From Cristatella mucedo (Eukaryota > Bryozoa > Phylactolaemata > Cristatellidae): DNA of 64,000 bases. Shown piece by piece: positions 11,055 through 25,232 of this stretch. A program made the position numbers and the translations under genes. The notes under the pieces were generated by a model. It saw only the letters and a program-made list of their open reading frames with translations, was not told the origin of the DNA and ran no database searches. The stretch spans positions 975,001-1,039,000 of the forward strand of contig WPIO01000002.1 in NCBI GenBank assembly GCA_009760855.2, in the 5' to 3' direction. Positions within the stretch are counted from its first letter, which is position 1. Every line of letters starts with the position of its first letter.

Positions 11055-12904
11055 CATGCTCATTTTATAGGCATTGGTTAAATTGAACGCCACCTTCTTT
11101 TTTTCAAAACGACGATTTGCCTAGTTTTTCGTAAATGCATTGCATTTACAGTGCGTCCACGACTATGTAATGGTCTTCTGTGTATCGTACCGCTCAAATC
11201 CTGCATAGTATACCGAAACGTCTTCACATTGTCGGTCCGAATCTGTTTTATGCCAGCCATATTATTTGAGTTGTAGCTCACTGACACAAGAGCAAGCTTC
11301 GTGAAATTACAGCATTAAATACAGCACCAGTAGGCGTGCTGCCACAGACACTATACTTGAAAGATATTGACCGGGAAAGGGATGCTGCATGCTGGCTAGA
11401 CGGCCTTTGCTTGCTGCAGTGACAGCTGGAGATATATTACTACGACAAGCCTAGTTAAGGAATGCGACTAGCAGAAGAAATATGTCACTGCTGAGCGTGG
11501 CTTCATATGATCGCGCCAGCTACTGAGGGCAGTAACGAATGCCTTGGGGTTCTCCAAAAGAGTGCCCTTTAAAGAGGATGAGGTTCGAAATTCGTTTTCG
11601 ATCCGGGTTTCTAGCAATGCATTGCCGAGTCACGTACGTAATGGTGGATGCTGACGATATGTACTACCTCCGATGCACCACTGATATGTACAGCCTGCTT
11701 ATCTCACGAGCAAGGCGGACCACTCGTGGTACCCACTTGAGCGATCACGTCCTGCGGGCAAGAAGCACGCACGACTGCTGGGTACTCGTCCGCAGGACGA
11801 ATAGCCGATGTAGTGCATTTACTCTTAAATGCCAATCCGCCGATTGCATATATGCCAGCGAGCCAAGAATTCTTACATCCCTTTGCTATGCAGCAAATAG
11901 TGGCCTACTATTACTAGTCTCGATAGTTGGTGCAATATAAACTTGCTTGGATCTCAAACCCACAAGCATCGGCCAGCCAGCTCCATTCACTCCACACGCG
12001 GTGGCAGGTCTCACTTGGCATCACTGGTTCACGTGCCGCTGCTCACGTGCAGCCACCACGGGGAGGGCGACTTTTCGTGCAGCCACTGCGTCCCAGGCCG
12101 CCTGTTAGTTGCTCCAGCTCTCGCTGGCAATCTACACTCACAGCTTATCTAGTCGGAGCGCCACTTCACACGTGTCGCTTCACACTCACTCGGGATTCTC
12201 ATCTATCTTTCAGCATGGCTTGCCCTCGGCCAGCGCCGGAGTAGATAGACGAGGGCAAGCATTCGAATCGTACCCACTCCTCAGAGAAGCGAATCCGAGT
12301 GCAGGCTCGTGCTCGGAGGTGTGCAGCGGCAACACGAGCCTCGGCGCCCCATGCAGCTTGCGCAGCCCACGCTCTCGCCAAGCTGGGAATCTCACGAAAG
12401 ATGAGAGAGACGTGCAAGCACCTTCTGGGTGCTTGATGCTGTAAAAGTGTCATGAACACGCCTCGGAGCTTGAGTGCAAGTCGTGCTGGAAACATGATGA
12501 CTCGCATCCAGACCTCGGTGGCACTGACCACGCCGTGTAGTAGAAGCATCAAGTGTGATCGGCCCTCGACTGCCAGACCTTCATTCCGGCTGTCAGAACG
12601 AGGCGTTTGGTAAATGAGTTTCGTAGGTTCTAGGACAGTTAGTCCAAGGACAATTCGGCAAGGACAATACGGTGCGCGGGAATGTTCGCACCCAGCTGGG
12701 CATGAACAATTCGTCGAAAGACACGCTGAGTTGTCCTGCGACGAATTGTCCGATTACCTCGCAGATGCTACAAGGCTCATCAATCGCACCAAGCACAGCC
12801 ACGGCCGGGACTGACAGGTAAACAGCCCAATGCAGTGCAGCCCTACAGCAGTTGAGACCAAGAACGATAGAGTCAATGCCTGATCCAGGTCACCGTGTCA
12901 GTGT
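11055..12904. other. Intergenic space between convergent FAM227 and LARP6
   Basis: The region holds the FAM227 3' UTR and no recognised gene. It has several small inverted repeats, such as cgtcctgcgg at 11748 and ccgcaggacg at 11790, and a cluster of 'ggacaatt' words in both orientations at 12645-12760. It is GC-richer at 12.0-12.5 kb, where several unmatched open frames appear. Confidence 0.5.
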
Positions 12905-12910
12905 TTTAAT
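12905..12910 (-). promoter_or_regulatory. Possible polyadenylation signal of LARP6 (ATTAAA)
   Basis: The plus strand reads tttaat, which is ATTAAA on the LARP6 strand, about 420 nt after the stop codon. No AATAAA was found nearer. Confidence 0.35.
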
Positions 12911-13329
12911 TGATAACACTCCATGTCGCTTTGGTACAGTGCCACGATTATTTCTTCGAGATCAGCCGTAGCACAAAATGCTCACCAAATTACTAACAGA
13001 AACTCTTTTGCGCTGCAACATTGGAGGCAGGTCGCTACAACTGGAAAGTTGGCCGAATCTCGACTTCCGCTGCAGTGTTGCACACGAGTGACTCGCCATC
13101 ACCGAGCGCAATCAGCGCAGCGCCAAGACGCCCGGCCGCCAAAGATGCAAGCAAATCCTCACGATAGTGAAAATATACATACGAGGTGGGTGGATGGGTG
13201 TGTACAGGGTCTGACTGTCGGAGCAAAAAGGATTGGGCTAGAAGCTAGTGGAGTAGAAGAGGCAGAGAAGTCCGTCGGCTCACGCCGTGCTGCAGCCTCG
13301 AGGCCAGCGACACAGCGAGCCTCCGCCGT

Positions 13330-14676
13330 CTAGTTGCCGATCGGCGCCGTCCCCTCGGTGCCAACGTGACAGGCAGTGGCTACGCCTGCCGCCGCCGCCA
13401 CCACCGTTGCAGGTGCAGCGCTGCCGCCGTTTCGGAGGAATCCGCGCGTTCCGTCGGGCCCCCTCGGCTGACGGACGAGTATGTCTTCGTGCGCCATCTT
13501 CCTCGACATGGATGGACTGCCATTCCCGCTCCCGCCACCGTTGGCCGCCGAGCCGAGCTTGGCCAGCGGGCTGATCTCGCGACCCAGCGCCAAGCGCCGC
13601 TGCATCCACTGCGACGTTGAACTCGGCGACTCGCCGGCGCCAGCGGCATCCGGCCCGCCGCCGATCCCACCACCTCCAGCAGCTGCAGCGGCAGCGCCAG
13701 ACGAATGGCGGCGGCGCGTCTCGGGCGAGCCACCCGGACTGGGTCGCGGGCTACCTCGCTGCTTCTCGTCGGCAGCACCGACGCCGCCGGAGGCAAGCGG
13801 CGACGTGCCGTGAAGGTTGCGGCGGCGCTGCGAGGTCGGGCTGGCGGTGGCGGCCAGCGGCGAAGGTCGTCCGACAAGCGAGTTGTTTCGGGAGCGAGGC
13901 TCCGAGCTGAACGAGCTGCCTCGCGACCTCGGCCCGACCGCGTCCTCCGAGCCGCTGCTGAAGCCGTCCGCAAGATTGCCATCCGACGCGGCCGAATGAA
14001 AGCCGCCGCCCCCAAACAAACCGTACACGCTAGCCTGCTGTTGCTGCTGCTGCGGTGCCTTCTCGGTCACATCGTGCGGCAACGTCTTCTTCTTGTGTTG
14101 CTGCCTGCCGGCAGCGGCACCACCCGACGGCAGCACCAGCGGTGTGACGCACAGACTCGTGCGCCAGTCGGTGCGGCTCGAGTCGCGCGCCACCTTGGCA
14201 ACGGCCCTGGCGGCGCTCTCGTGCTTCTCGAACTCGACGAGCGCAACCGTCGAGGCGCCCGTCTCCGGGTGCCTGCTCAGCTGCTTCTTGACGTCCGGCG
14301 GCAGCGGCTTGCCAGGCCGCAGGAGACGCACGAGCGCAATGTCGCCGCAGTCCTTGAACAGATCGGCTACCGACTCGACGGTGGGATTCTCAGCCGACGG
14401 CAGGTTGCTCACCACAACGGTTCGCGACGGCGTCGTCTCGTCGTAGTCGGGCATCGGCATGGTGCGGCGCACCTTGTTGCTCTCGTCGTTCACTTCCAGC
14501 TTGTCCGATAGGTGGCGCACGGAGTGCGCCACCACGCGAAAATCCTTGGTGAGCGCCTTCATCTTCTTGAAGCTCGTGATCAGCTTGAGGTTCACGTAGC
14601 CGTGCTTGTTGCGCCTGACGTGCTTGAGCAGAAACGCATCCTTGACTATGTTGGCGTCCGAGAAGTAGAACTCGAT
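13330..14676 (-). CDS. LARP6: LARP6 exon 2 (La motif body, RRM, SUZ-C)
   Basis: On the minus strand the acceptor reads 'cgcctgcag' before ATCGAGTTC. The exon encodes residues 102-549 and ends in TAG. It holds a poly-Gln run after residue 309, several Ser-Pro and Arg-Arg-Ser sites, and poly-Ala/Gly tracts. Upstream in-frame sequence (to 15000) stays open but is intronic, because the true N-terminal part is at 25.8-26.1 kb. Confidence 0.96.
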   Translation of the reverse strand: MEFYFSDANIVKDAFLLKHVRRNKHGYVNLKLITSFKKMKALTKDFRVVAHSVRHLSDKLEVNDESNKVRRTMPMPDYDETTPSRTVVVSNLPSAENPTVESVADLFKDCGDIALVRLLRPGKPLPPDVKKQLSRHPETGASTVALVEFEKHESAARAVAKVARDSSRTDWRTSLCVTPLVLPSGGAAAGRQQHKKKTLPHDVTEKAPQQQQQQASVYGLFGGGGFHSAASDGNLADGFSSGSEDAVGPRSRGSSFSSEPRSRNNSLVGRPSPLAATASPTSQRRRNLHGTSPLASGGVGAADEKQRGSPRPSPGGSPETRRRHSSGAAAAAAGGGGIGGGPDAAGAGESPSSTSQWMQRRLALGREISPLAKLGSAANGGGSGNGSPSMSRKMAHEDILVRQPRGPDGTRGFLRNGGSAAPATVVAAAAGVATACHVGTEGTAPIGN

Positions 14677-17600
14677 CTGCAGGCGACGGAAGCGAAATCG
14701 GTCACTTTCCAAGGGTACACACATACCGTATGCACCAAACCAGAAGCTAGAAGCAGCGCTCGTGCCACGGCAACGGCTGAGCCACTCTTGTTGCAGAGAG
14801 ACTGGCAATGCTGACTGCACTCTGCTGTACTTTGCTCCCGGTTTTTGTGAGCAGCAGCTCAGCTGCGAACGGCACCCGGGGCTGCCGAAATTCTGCGCAG
14901 ACACAATTGCTGCACAATTGTGATTCTTTTCAAAAACGTGAAAGCAGTCGTGCGCTAAAACTGTGAGCCCCGAGCCAGCATATCGAACAGCGCAGTACAC
15001 GTAGTAAATAAAGTTACGACTGGCTGATTTCAGCAGCCTAATTTATGTCAGTAGCAGAAGAGCCTTAGCCGTTATAATTGTGCTTACAGCAGGCAATAAA
15101 GGAAAAGGCCTGAAGCAAAAGCTGAGGGATTGCCTGCCACAAGATTCAATCCCACAATCCCTGGGTGGGTCATAAAGGGCGAGCACCAAACTTCGGAGCC
15201 CATACAAGCATGGAGGCATATCACACTAGGGTACTAGACCTTTGATCGTTAGTAGCATGGCCATAGCGGAACTAGTTTCTATAAAGCTCAGAAGAAAACA
15301 CACAACCGCTACCTAAATAAAACACGGGAAGATTGAATGGTTGGCGGCCCGCACAGTCAATCAAGGTAGAACGATTGTGATGGCGATCGAGTACCCAACT
15401 ACATCGACATAGAAATCGCTTCGGAAATTGTTTGGCCAAATTGAGTTCCATGGTATCATGCAATCAATCCATTCAGCCCTCAGACCGGTTAGCTTTGTAT
15501 TTATTTTTTTGTTGATTTATTTTTTCTCTTACCACCTAAGCCTGGCAGGAAATTTCAGTTATAGCTATCGCCAAGACTTATCTGATCGGCAGGTGCAGCT
15601 ACGGTAGCCGATACAGTCATACAGGCCCGGTCTCCTTCGGTCAACTGATTTCACTGCCACCAAAGTCGAATCTGAACCGTGTATGCCGCGCCACCCGTGC
15701 CCAAATCGCAACTGCTGCAGCATTACGTGGTCATCTGAACCACAACGGCTGTGCAACTGAACAGGTGTTTGCTCAACCATCTATTCACCCGGAGTCAGAA
15801 TCCTGGTTGCCCAGAGAGCTGGGGACCAGGGATAAGAGCTATCTCTTGCCGTCAGCCATGCTCTCACCTTCAGACTAGCTGGCTGGCTAGTGGGTAACTA
15901 GTTACTCAGCAACATCAAGGTTGCCTTTCTGATAAAAAAAAAACCCAGGGGTCTCGTGGGACAAATGCAGGCAAGACCAGCTCATATCATGGTCAGTATA
16001 GAGACAAGCACCTCGTCCATTTCTTTTCGGGTGAAGATATGCCACCCTTGGTGACATGCTATTGAATCATGCCAGGGGGGCACAGCAAGCAGTGGATACG
16101 AACAAGTCAGTAAAAACGCCTTCAACAAAGAACCACAACAAATGCTAGAGGTCTCTAAATGGTAACCTGGACTATGTCACTTCTTTCTTCTTTTAGCTTT
16201 CTTGCCTTACTTTCACATGTCTTTGTTAGGCAACGAAAACAGACAGCAAAAAGTCGAGGCTACTGACAAGTGAACTCAAACCGGACCAGGACCCACTACC
16301 CACAGTATATGAATTTTAACTAGCACTTAACGTTGCGAGCGCCGGTAGCCAGTGCTCTCCTTCGCAAAGCTTACCAGCGTGCCACCGATGAAGGAACACG
16401 CTCATATCAGTACTCTTTTTTTAGCAACAGATAATCTGTCTTTAGGTCTGGCTAGAGGCTATTGTGGTCTTTGCACACCGGCAGCAGTGTTGGAGGGGGG
16501 CATCTGCCACAGCAGCAGGACAGCAAGCTGGGCCTATTCCTAAGCCTCGAGACCGCCATCATTAAAGAAATTATGCTTTAATTCCACTGAATGAGCAACC
16601 GCCGAGCTCGTGTCGGATAGACACTGTAATTTTCCACTGTAATCTTTCAGTAATTGCAGGTCTGGCCCACCTACTTGAAAATCTTTTGGGTCCTGCACCC
16701 TACAAAAAGATTTTGCTAGTTTCCCCCTAGATGAAAATTCTGGCTCTGCCACTGACCGGCAGCCACGCCTGCAGCTTCCGTTGGACAGCTTGGATTGAAA
16801 GCCCGGAAATACTTGATCAGGTGACAGTCCGATCGGGTGCATTTTTTGGCAACAGAAGGGCTGCTTGCGCGCTAGCCCGGCAGAAAGATGCTATCAAGTC
16901 CTTGCTCATGTCTTAAGATGCTCCCAAGTCCCTACCCAGATCGCGAGTTCAAATAATGCCGAAGACAATTCTTTATTGCCCATAGCAGGCAGAGTGAAAG
17001 CCACTAGGGTTCAGCCAACTGCAAGTGGTGGTGATAGCGGTTAAGGAATTCTGCTGCTAATCAAATGAGGCTTTTTAATCAGTTAATATTTCTTTCATTC
17101 TCCTGTCGCTGCGTCGGCTGAATTGGCTGAACTGCTGCATCAGTTTCAGCCTGCTCGCGCCCTCGGGTCCGGTGTGGACAATAAATTAGCTGTCCCATTC
17201 CTCCGCTTAAAGACAGTTGGCGACAGAAGCTTTAGCTCTGCAGGTCCTAGACTGTGGAACTCGCTTCCACAATTCTTACGCAACAGCTACTCTCCTACTG
17301 CCGACTATGGCACATCCTTTTCAGCGGTCCTGAGCTGCTACCTCTATGCTACTCACTACCTCAACTGCTCTCCTGACTCTGCTATGCTTCCCACTTTCTC
17401 TTTGTTGCGTGAGACGAAGTCTGTTGGGTACCGAATGCGTACCGAAAGCCACTTAGGCTGTGAGTGCGCTATACAAAACTCCCCTGCATAACACCCACAT
17501 GGTCTTTATGACTTTGTGGAGTTACAGACGGAGATACATTATATCACATTACTCTTTACTTCAGCTTTTCTTGATGGGCGAGGGCTTGGCCGGTCACTGC

Positions 17601-20600
17601 CAACCGCTGAGGCTTCTGCCGGCACATCGAATTCCGCTGGAGTACAACTTGATGCATCAAATAAATTAAATGTCGAAGTCAGTCTTGTGTTTGTGGGTCT
17701 TCACTCGAAGCAAGGTCATGTTTTATTGTCTCAACTGGCTGCGGTAGTTCGTCCGGCTATAGCAGTTCCTTCACCCTCCTCACCATCTGTGAAATTGCAG
17801 TCCCTGCTCTCTAACTTTCAAACTTGCTTGCAGCTTTAATGGCCACAATTACTTGGCACATGGTCGCTGCAGGTTACCGAGTAATGTAACGCATTTCAGC
17901 AAGCAGTCAAAGACAGGCGCTACGTGGCCCACAGGGAGTGGGTTGTTACCCTAACTGCATATCACCACTTTGTATTGTCACCGATTTGGAAAAAATCAAG
18001 CACCCTGATAGCCCTCTTGCCCTAGACTCCACAGATCTAGATAATCTGTGTCGTCCCTCAACTCACCGGACACACCGGCACCACCACTACAGAGGCTTGC
18101 ATAGCAACTAGCATCAGCACAGCCTATTCCATTTCAGTGGTGCGATGCCTTCCTTTAATGCTCTGGCTGCAGTTATTACAGCACTTAACAGATCCCGGAC
18201 ACAATTGCACGCGGTCAATAAGAAAAAGAAGTCAATATAACTAAGTACAGCAGAAAACGTCGAGACAGTTTGCAAAAAGTGCATGCACAAGTTGGACCCT
18301 ATGGTGAAAACATAGAAAATAGTTTATTAATTGACGAATTAACCATTGCCCGGCATGCTGTCAAATTGCTAGCTGGACACCGGCAAGAATTTTCTCAGGT
18401 AGCTGACGCACTTCTCTGCAATACTGCCTATCAGAAGAGAGATCAGTACCATTTCTATAGGTGGGTTCTAGAATCCATTGCACTGTGCGGCATTAGCAAA
18501 CAGCCACACTGCATAACAGACTGTCACCCTGTCTCCTACAAATTAGACGAATATAATGGTTCCATCATCCCACAATAAATTTCTTCGAGGTGCCTGATGG
18601 CAAAAGATTTCTGCACCCATGCATCAACATACGCGCACGAACGCACGCACACACGTTCACAAACCTTGTCTTATGATGGGCAAAATAATGCCCTGAAAAA
18701 TCAGAAATGACAAGTCTTGCAGTGACTTGAGCTTCACCGAGTCAAAAAAGTTAAGCTCAGAAAAAGCCACACTCACAACAAGCTTTGAAGCAAAGTATTG
18801 TTAGAGCTGCTTTCTACTCCTTCCTTCCTGTCATCTATATTGTATAAGCTGAAATAAAATGGTTGCATATGTCCAGATGATCTGCCTCCAGAACTGCAGT
18901 CCAGGCATGAGTATGCAAAGAGCTGACGACGAAAATCTCTGCTTGCGGCTAGGTCACCTGCATGGCATGTGACATATGCAGGTGATATTAAATGGAAATT
19001 TGGTAGCATTAAGATTTCTGGCTCACTAGAAGTATAAATCAACACTGCTATTGTATATGAATCATGTACTGGCATGGCAAATTAGCCGCTTTGACTGGGT
19101 AGCTAAAATGCGTTGCGCTGTTGTCAGATCTTAGTTGCAGATGCAGTGTCCTCTCAGCTTAGCTTGGATCAGCTTTAAAAAAGCACGTGCTACTTGCTAT
19201 TTACAATCACATACTAAAAGAATTGCAATTAAAACCTCAACAGCCAATTTATAACTGCCTCTTTTGTATAGCGACAGAAGAGCCTTTGTGGCTATCCCAA
19301 CTGCTTGCAGCGGCAATAAAGGATCGCCCACAGCAGAATTCGAACCCACGACCTCGCGGAAGCGAGGTCGTGATTAGCAACCGCCTTACATAGTATGCCA
19401 CCACGGACCACCGATAACCTATTCGTGGTCTGAGAGTGAAACACATAAGGCAAACGACAGATATGGATATGCACCGAGGTGAATGAACTTCTACGATGGG
19501 TGAGGTGCAACATTGAAACCGTAACGTGGCTGCCTAGCGCTGTGTAAGTACGAGCTCATAAGAAGATATCCTCCAAAGTAGCGCCCCTGTAATTCTGCTA
19601 AGCTGGAGCACAGTGATCCCTCACATATTCCTAACCAGTTAGCTGAGAGGAAGCTGTTCAAAGCAACCTGCCAAGTAGGCTCGATAAAGCCAAAAGTTGC
19701 ATATACCAGCATTTCTGGCTACAGGGTTAATATACTGCCAGCTCACACTTAGCACGTAACAAGTCGAGTTAAGGAAAAGCATTAACCGAGTGCTATGGCT
19801 AATCACATGCATTGGGGAGGTCTACATGTTCGTTAGTTCTCTTTGCCCCGAGGAACACTGTACTTGCAGCTTTACTTGGTGTGGTGTCAAACAACCAGGT
19901 CAAGCAATCGCCCAACCTACAACCCACCCCCCAACGAAGGACAGCGGCATTCCAATACTTTGCTGCCTGTGCAGCTTCATTGAACTCGGGTAGGCATGCG
20001 ATTTCCCCCATGCCCGTTCGAGAAACTGTATCTGTATTTGCACTCCAAAATGTCGCACGATCATCATGCCCACTAGCTCTCCTCGATGTTCATTTGGGGC
20101 CTCGTGTGAAAGCAGTGGCCTCACTAGAAGAGCCTCACTACGCAGTCAAGTGAGAACAAGATCGAATATGGCCAAATTGACGGGCCAGTTTATTAAACAC
20201 AACTATATCCTTTTAACTCTCCAAAACTACCCGTAGCTCACCATCAGATCCAATAAACATGCTCTCCACCACTCACATGAGGCTCAAATAGTACTTGGGA
20301 GAATCAATAAAGTTAAGAGCAGCTCAATATTTACAGCCATTTCACTTTTTCACGTGAGCTGACATGCGTTGGCGCTGTTAGATTAGTTCAGCACATAGAC
20401 TGAATGAAATTATGACTCCTAGCTAACTAACCTAGGGAACTTCATCGCTTGAGGAATTTAAGATGAGTTCAAAACTCAAGTTGATTGCATAGTATCTCTA
20501 ATAAGCTGCTATATTTTAGTCAGTGATCGGCTTTTACTGCAGGCATGGTTTTCTCTGTTTAGTAAAAGCTCTTGAAGAGGCTACTGTTACATGCTTCAGT

Positions 20601-20754
20601 TAAACCTCTAAACATAATATATTTGTTGACACTGTGCATGTTACCACTATTCATTTGATCATGCTTCCTTTCCAGCATGTGTTAACTGCCTAGAAAGAGA
20701 TTAGGTTCTATGGGGGTGCTATGCAAATGTATTATTATTATTATTAGTAGTAGT

Positions 20755-20812
<58 letters not shown>

Positions 20813-23800
20813 TGCGGTTGGACATAACTGACAACGGCTAGCTTTACGGGAATTGGGAAAACCGGTGTAACTGACCCATTTGTTAGACAAGCAATGTGCC
20901 GTACTGCATTGTTTTGACGGTCTATTTGGTCTTGCATTCTTTTTATAAGTTTGTTTTCACTTGCACACTCATTCGTTATAGAACTCCAAACAGCAACGAG
21001 GAATATGCCAATTCTACATCGGCGATTCGCGTGTAGCAAGCACACTCAAAAATCCAAGCTACACTCACAGTGTCAATGGAAACAGGCCTTGATCTCAACA
21101 AAAAATTAGCAATACTGTGGCTGAATCGTAAGGATGGCCAAGGCTATCTTTCTTTGAAATATCAGACAGTCGGCTCACGTTGGATTGACCCAAATGGGCT
21201 CGAGGAATCAAATATAACAAGTGAAAAAGGAAGCCCATGGGGTCTTGGCAGGAAGCATATGAGGAGAAAGCACATGAGGCGGGCACTCTTGGTGATATAG
21301 CCCAGATTACTGCAGTATGACTGCAAGGACCTGCTCCTTAATGACACCACTTCACAAATCAACAACCACATCTAGCCAATACCATAGGAAGTCATTGCTC
21401 TAGCAAACACTGGAAGCTTAATTTGGCTCTGACACCAAGCCAGAAACGAATAATCTTGCTCAAGCAACCAGGGGAAGCAAATGCCAGCTCTGACCTAAAT
21501 TCTTTAATAATAGTAATAATAATAAAAATAATACATTTGCATAGCACCCTCAGAGAACTTAATCCCTTTGTAGGCACTTTACAGATGCTGTATAGAAAGC
21601 ATTACCAAATGATTGATGGCCCACCTATCAAGGTTTACATTCTGATCTGGCCATGAGTTGAGTAATTACAAATCGGTCTGTTTAGACAGACAGATAGCTG
21701 GTCTACTAACATAAGCCAGCAAGTAGCAGCATTTTACAGAAGCTGAACATTGATCTCAACCTATCTTCACAGCAGTCTAATGAGTTAGTGCCTGCTAGGG
21801 CTGCCAAGGCATGATAAAAAATGTGGGTGGGAATTATAAATATATATAAGATTGCCACAAAATCTCGGACCCAACCAACTCGAAACCATGACTAGGTCAT
21901 CAAGTTCGGGCAGCTTACTGGACTGGCCCCGGCTGCTACTCATGTCCCAGGTCAGATCATACATACATATAAGTGAATGCATGGGGAACCAATTGCTTTG
22001 TGGTGTTCTCAGACGACCAAACATGCAACAAGTGAAGAGCAATAGCAATTACTACGACTACATCGATCGATAGATGATATATGGGTAATCTGTCTGCAAT
22101 CGCGTCTTTCCTGGCCAGGTTGCTACCCTTGGGGGGTTAGGTATACTTGCATTATTTTGTTGTATTATTTTACTCTGAATGCTCTTTGTGGTGCATTCGT
22201 GGATTCACCTTGTCATGTATGTGCATTTGGTTGGTGTTGGCCAAGCTTTTTCAATGGATTGACTCTGCAGTCATGCTGTCATCCAGAGGAAACTCTATCT
22301 GGGGTCAGCTGTATCAAGTGGATCTGGATCATTCATTTTGACAGTTCAAACTAGCTGAAGGTGCTCCTTCACAGCTGTTCACGTCAGTATTGCTTTGGTG
22401 ATTGCAGCTATCTCAGCCTGCTCTGCCATAGCCCGAGTGTAGAGTTTCCCGTTGGATGGATGGTAAACTGCTCGGGACTGAGGAATGTTTAGAGCAAAGG
22501 ACCAGTCCACTTGTAGGGTGCCCATCAGATTCTTAAACGTCAACGGTGATGCTGCAAAGCAGCTTACATTACCAAGGTGCCAACTCAATTGAGGCAGGAA
22601 GGAGGGTTTCCGCCCCATGTGCAGGCAATCACTCAGCAGATATTAGCACGGCTATAGCAGCAAACAAAAATGTACCTGGAAGCACTAGGTTTGGGTCCGG
22701 CTAGTGACCTATGCCCTCCACTTGCCAGTAGGGCAGGCCGAATTTGATCCCCACATTAAGGCATTCATTGCTCTTGCTCAGCTGAAACCATTGTATTTCC
22801 TATTATCTAGCAAACACGCTCTACTATCTATAGAACGAGTAAAAAACAAACAAGTCAAGTCTGTCTGGTCAACTTGATAGCTAGGCTGAGTTGACCTTGA
22901 ACAAAAGGCTACGGCACATATAATGCACAGCTGCTGTTTAACCCTTAGCCTCTGCAGCTAATGCTGATCAGTGAGTGGTCCGGACCCCTAGGTGTAAGCC
23001 TAAGAATGAAGGGTAGGCAAAAACTAGCACACTGCTTTTGCATAATCTGGTACTGATTACTCGTGGTATTCTGTGGGTCTTTCGATGCCTCTGGTGGTCA
23101 AAGTATAACGTAGCTGTTAAAAACTGGATCACTCTTAACGTCATTTCGAGTTCTCAACCAAGTCTAGCCAGTGTCTATACCTAGCTTGCCAATCCTGACC
23201 TCTGGACCTCTGACTTGGACTGTAAGCTGTCCCACATATACGCAGAGCAGAACAGCAGTAGAACAGGTGGCAGGCCAATGCCAAGTAGCCAGAGCAGCAT
23301 TAAGAGCAGAGTAAAAACCAGTTAAAACGATTCGACCGCCAAACTTAACCTTGCCATAGAGCTGCTACATTAACTCTAGTTCAAAGGAAGATCGTGCTAG
23401 CCTCCACGACTTAAGCATACGGAAAGTAATGAAAAATAATTCAGTAAAGTGTTCAGAGAATTTGCAATGCTGCTGCAATTTGGAAACTGCTCCGGCATCT
23501 ACTTGAGAAGATTTTGTGTCAGTCACTTCCAGAGGTCAGAGCATTGGCATCAAATCTCATAACCCTTGAGAACAGCAGAAAGAAAGATCACGTGTGATAC
23601 TCATTCAGCAATCTGGCTCGGTGTCAATATCGATGGGCAACATCTAGTGTTGCGTTTTAGTGTTCAGCTTTGTAAGTTTTACGGTGATGATACCCTGCTA
23701 ACTTTGATCACCAGTCTTAGCTATAGCTTACTCACGATGAGATCTTGGCCCTCGGCAATTAATACTTTTGTTACTCATAAGTCCAAAAACTGGTTACATC

Positions 23801-25101
23801 ACCACAGGGGCCTACCGCAGAGTAATCGATCAAATCATCCACATCATTCACCGGCCATTGTAGTGTTAGAAACCAGTTCTCTGATACACCTGTACAGTAC
23901 TTGGGAAATGTGGGTCATGCCGTCATGTCACAAGAAACTTATAGTGATACACGTCCAAATCAAGGTCAGTTAATTATGGGCAGCGAACAAGGCTAAGGCG
24001 ATTGATTACATAAGATGAGACTAGTGCATCTATATTGAGCTTCGTCAATTATAACCTCGTAAACATTGCTAAGGAAGCTACTATCCTGACTGCACAAGTT
24101 CAGCTTTTACTGGTTTACAGCATTTTCGGCTGACTAAATAATTATTGGCAGGCTGAAAATCGAGAGGCATCCACAACTATGCAAAAATGCATTCCCATTG
24201 GAGGAACATTAATCCTCATTTTCAGAGGTATGTGCCAAAAAGTAGTACAACACTTCTGCTAGGTGGCACCGATTCCACAAACACAAGTCACTAGAACACC
24301 GAAATGTCTACGAATTACTGAGCAGTAATACATCACAGTTAGACCACTTTGCAACCCTCACAGCAAAATGGAGAATATGCTAACCTGTGAGCAGGTCAAG
24401 CCTGCAACCACAACCACATCTTCCCCTTGAGCTGTACAGTACTTTAAAAACTGCAACCCTACATTGAGAATATTCAGCAGAAACCGTTTGCAAGACCGGG
24501 CACCTGATAATAATAATAATACTATTGCACTTGATAAAGCGCCCTCAGAGAACTTAATCTCTTTCTAGGCGCTTTACATTTGCTGCAAAGTGATACGCAA
24601 TAGAATAGTAAGTAAAGTTATGCTTGAAAAACAAACAAAATGAACAATATGGTTAGGGGTGACATGCACAGGGTCAGCATGCAAATGTGGTTAGTGGCAG
24701 CATGCACAGTGTCAGCACGCACAAGCACATCGAGGACGAATCACAGGGACCCACTAAATGCTGTCCTAAATAGGTGTGTTTTTAAGTTTCTTTTAAATGT
24801 GGTCAGGTCAGGGGATGTTCTGACGCAGGTCAAGAGGGAGTTCCAGGCTTTGGGAGCATACGAGCTAAATGGTTCTATGCTCTAGAGTCGCACAAAAAGT
24901 TTGCCATATCCATATTCGACAGAAACTACGTCCTGGCAGCAGTCGAGTTCTTCCTTTCATCACCATTACAGATGTATCTACATGGAACTCCAAGTATACA
25001 TGACTACACAAGCCTAAGCCTGTGCAACTTAATTGCATGGGCGTGCAAACGGACACACGAAAGCACACTAACTAACACACACACACACAAACACACACAC
25101 G

Positions 25102-25138
<37 letters not shown>

Positions 25139-25163
25139 GCATATATACATATAACACACACAC

Positions 25164-25232
<69 letters not shown>

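Noticed and set aside
13380-14015. 211-codon minus-strand frame in another phase of LARP6
   Set aside because: Overlaps LARP6 in a shifted frame and is composed of Arg/Ala/Pro low complexity, a shadow of the real frame.
13705-14511. 268-codon plus-strand open frame over LARP6
   Set aside because: It is antisense to LARP6, whose high GC3 and low stop density open long frames on the opposite strand. It has no domain or independent start context.
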